Positions 13,091-13,122 of a DNA stretch of 13,122 bases are shown piece by piece. A model generated the notes under the pieces. The model did no database searches. It was not told the origin of the DNA and saw only the letters and a program-made list of their open reading frames with translations. Every line of letters begins with the position of its first letter. The stretch's first letter is position 1. The DNA is from an uncultured Prevotellaceae bacterium. GTDB taxonomy: Bacteria; Bacteroidota; Bacteroidia; Bacteroidales; Bacteroidaceae. A program made the translations under genes and the position numbers. The stretch lies in NCBI GenBank assembly GCA_900313845.1, contig OMTC01000113.1, positions 1 to 13,122 on the forward strand. The letters are read 5' to 3'.

Positions 13091-13122
13091 TTTCACTCTT
13101 CACTTTTCACTTTTCACTTACT
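13091..13122. repeat. simple TTTTCACT repeat at the right edge
   Basis: The hexamer-to-octamer TTTTCACT is repeated about four times and ends in CACTTACT. A similar patch (TTTTCACTTTCCACTTACT) is at 5-23 and a shorter one at 155-168, before a C/G-rich repeat. The element probably continues beyond the window. Confidence 0.55.

Overview
The window looks like chromosomal DNA from an anaerobic member of the Bacteroidales, most likely a Prevotella-like organism. The evidence is the promoter style (a TTTG box about 20 bases upstream of TAnnTTTG), the near absence of Shine-Dalgarno sites, a secreted GH97 glycosidase and CE1-type esterase, a TatA/TatC-only Tat system, and families of short intergenic repeats. 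No transposase, integrase, phage gene, rRNA, tRNA or CRISPR array was seen. The genus is inferred from style, not from a marker gene.

Layout. 1-250: no gene, ending in a C/G-rich dispersed repeat. 253-1994, minus strand: a small two-helix membrane protein and a MATE-family exporter. 1995-2419: divergent promoter region. 2420-3409, plus: trpS, ended by a repeat and a 66-base near-perfect palindrome that should act as a terminator in both directions. 3735-7035, minus: a secreted CE1-type esterase downstream of a secreted GH97 glycosidase, probably one saccharide-processing transcription unit. 7219-8427, plus: a cytoplasmic protein resembling the FucI/AraA sugar isomerase superfamily, divergent from GH97. 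8428-8766: degenerate 22-base repeats, a palindromic patch and a strong promoter. 8767-12955, plus: a four-gene operon, tatA (54 codons), tatC, a fused NapH-NapG-like polyferredoxin with a twin-arginine signal in the middle of the chain, and a Tat-targeted, probably lipid-anchored aldo/keto reductase with two C-terminal 4Fe-4S motifs. 12956-13122: a long inverted repeat and a simple repeat.

The most interesting part is the tat operon. It encodes a minimal Tat translocase together with two proteins that carry Tat signals. The sequence suggests a redox chain that crosses the inner membrane: quinol-linked NapH-type membrane part, cytoplasmic clusters, exported NapG-type clusters, then an exported Fe-S aldo/keto reductase in place of a molybdoenzyme. 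The substrate is unknown and the electron path is inference. All three gene junctions of this operon, and its 3' end, carry long inverted repeats; two of these are copies of one ~70-base element flanking the polyferredoxin gene.

A second pattern is in the repeats at 168-247, 3408-3463, 3616-3719 and 4908-5066. Each cluster lies within about 20 bases of a stop codon and always has the same orientation relative to the gene it follows, which points to a role at mRNA 3' ends.
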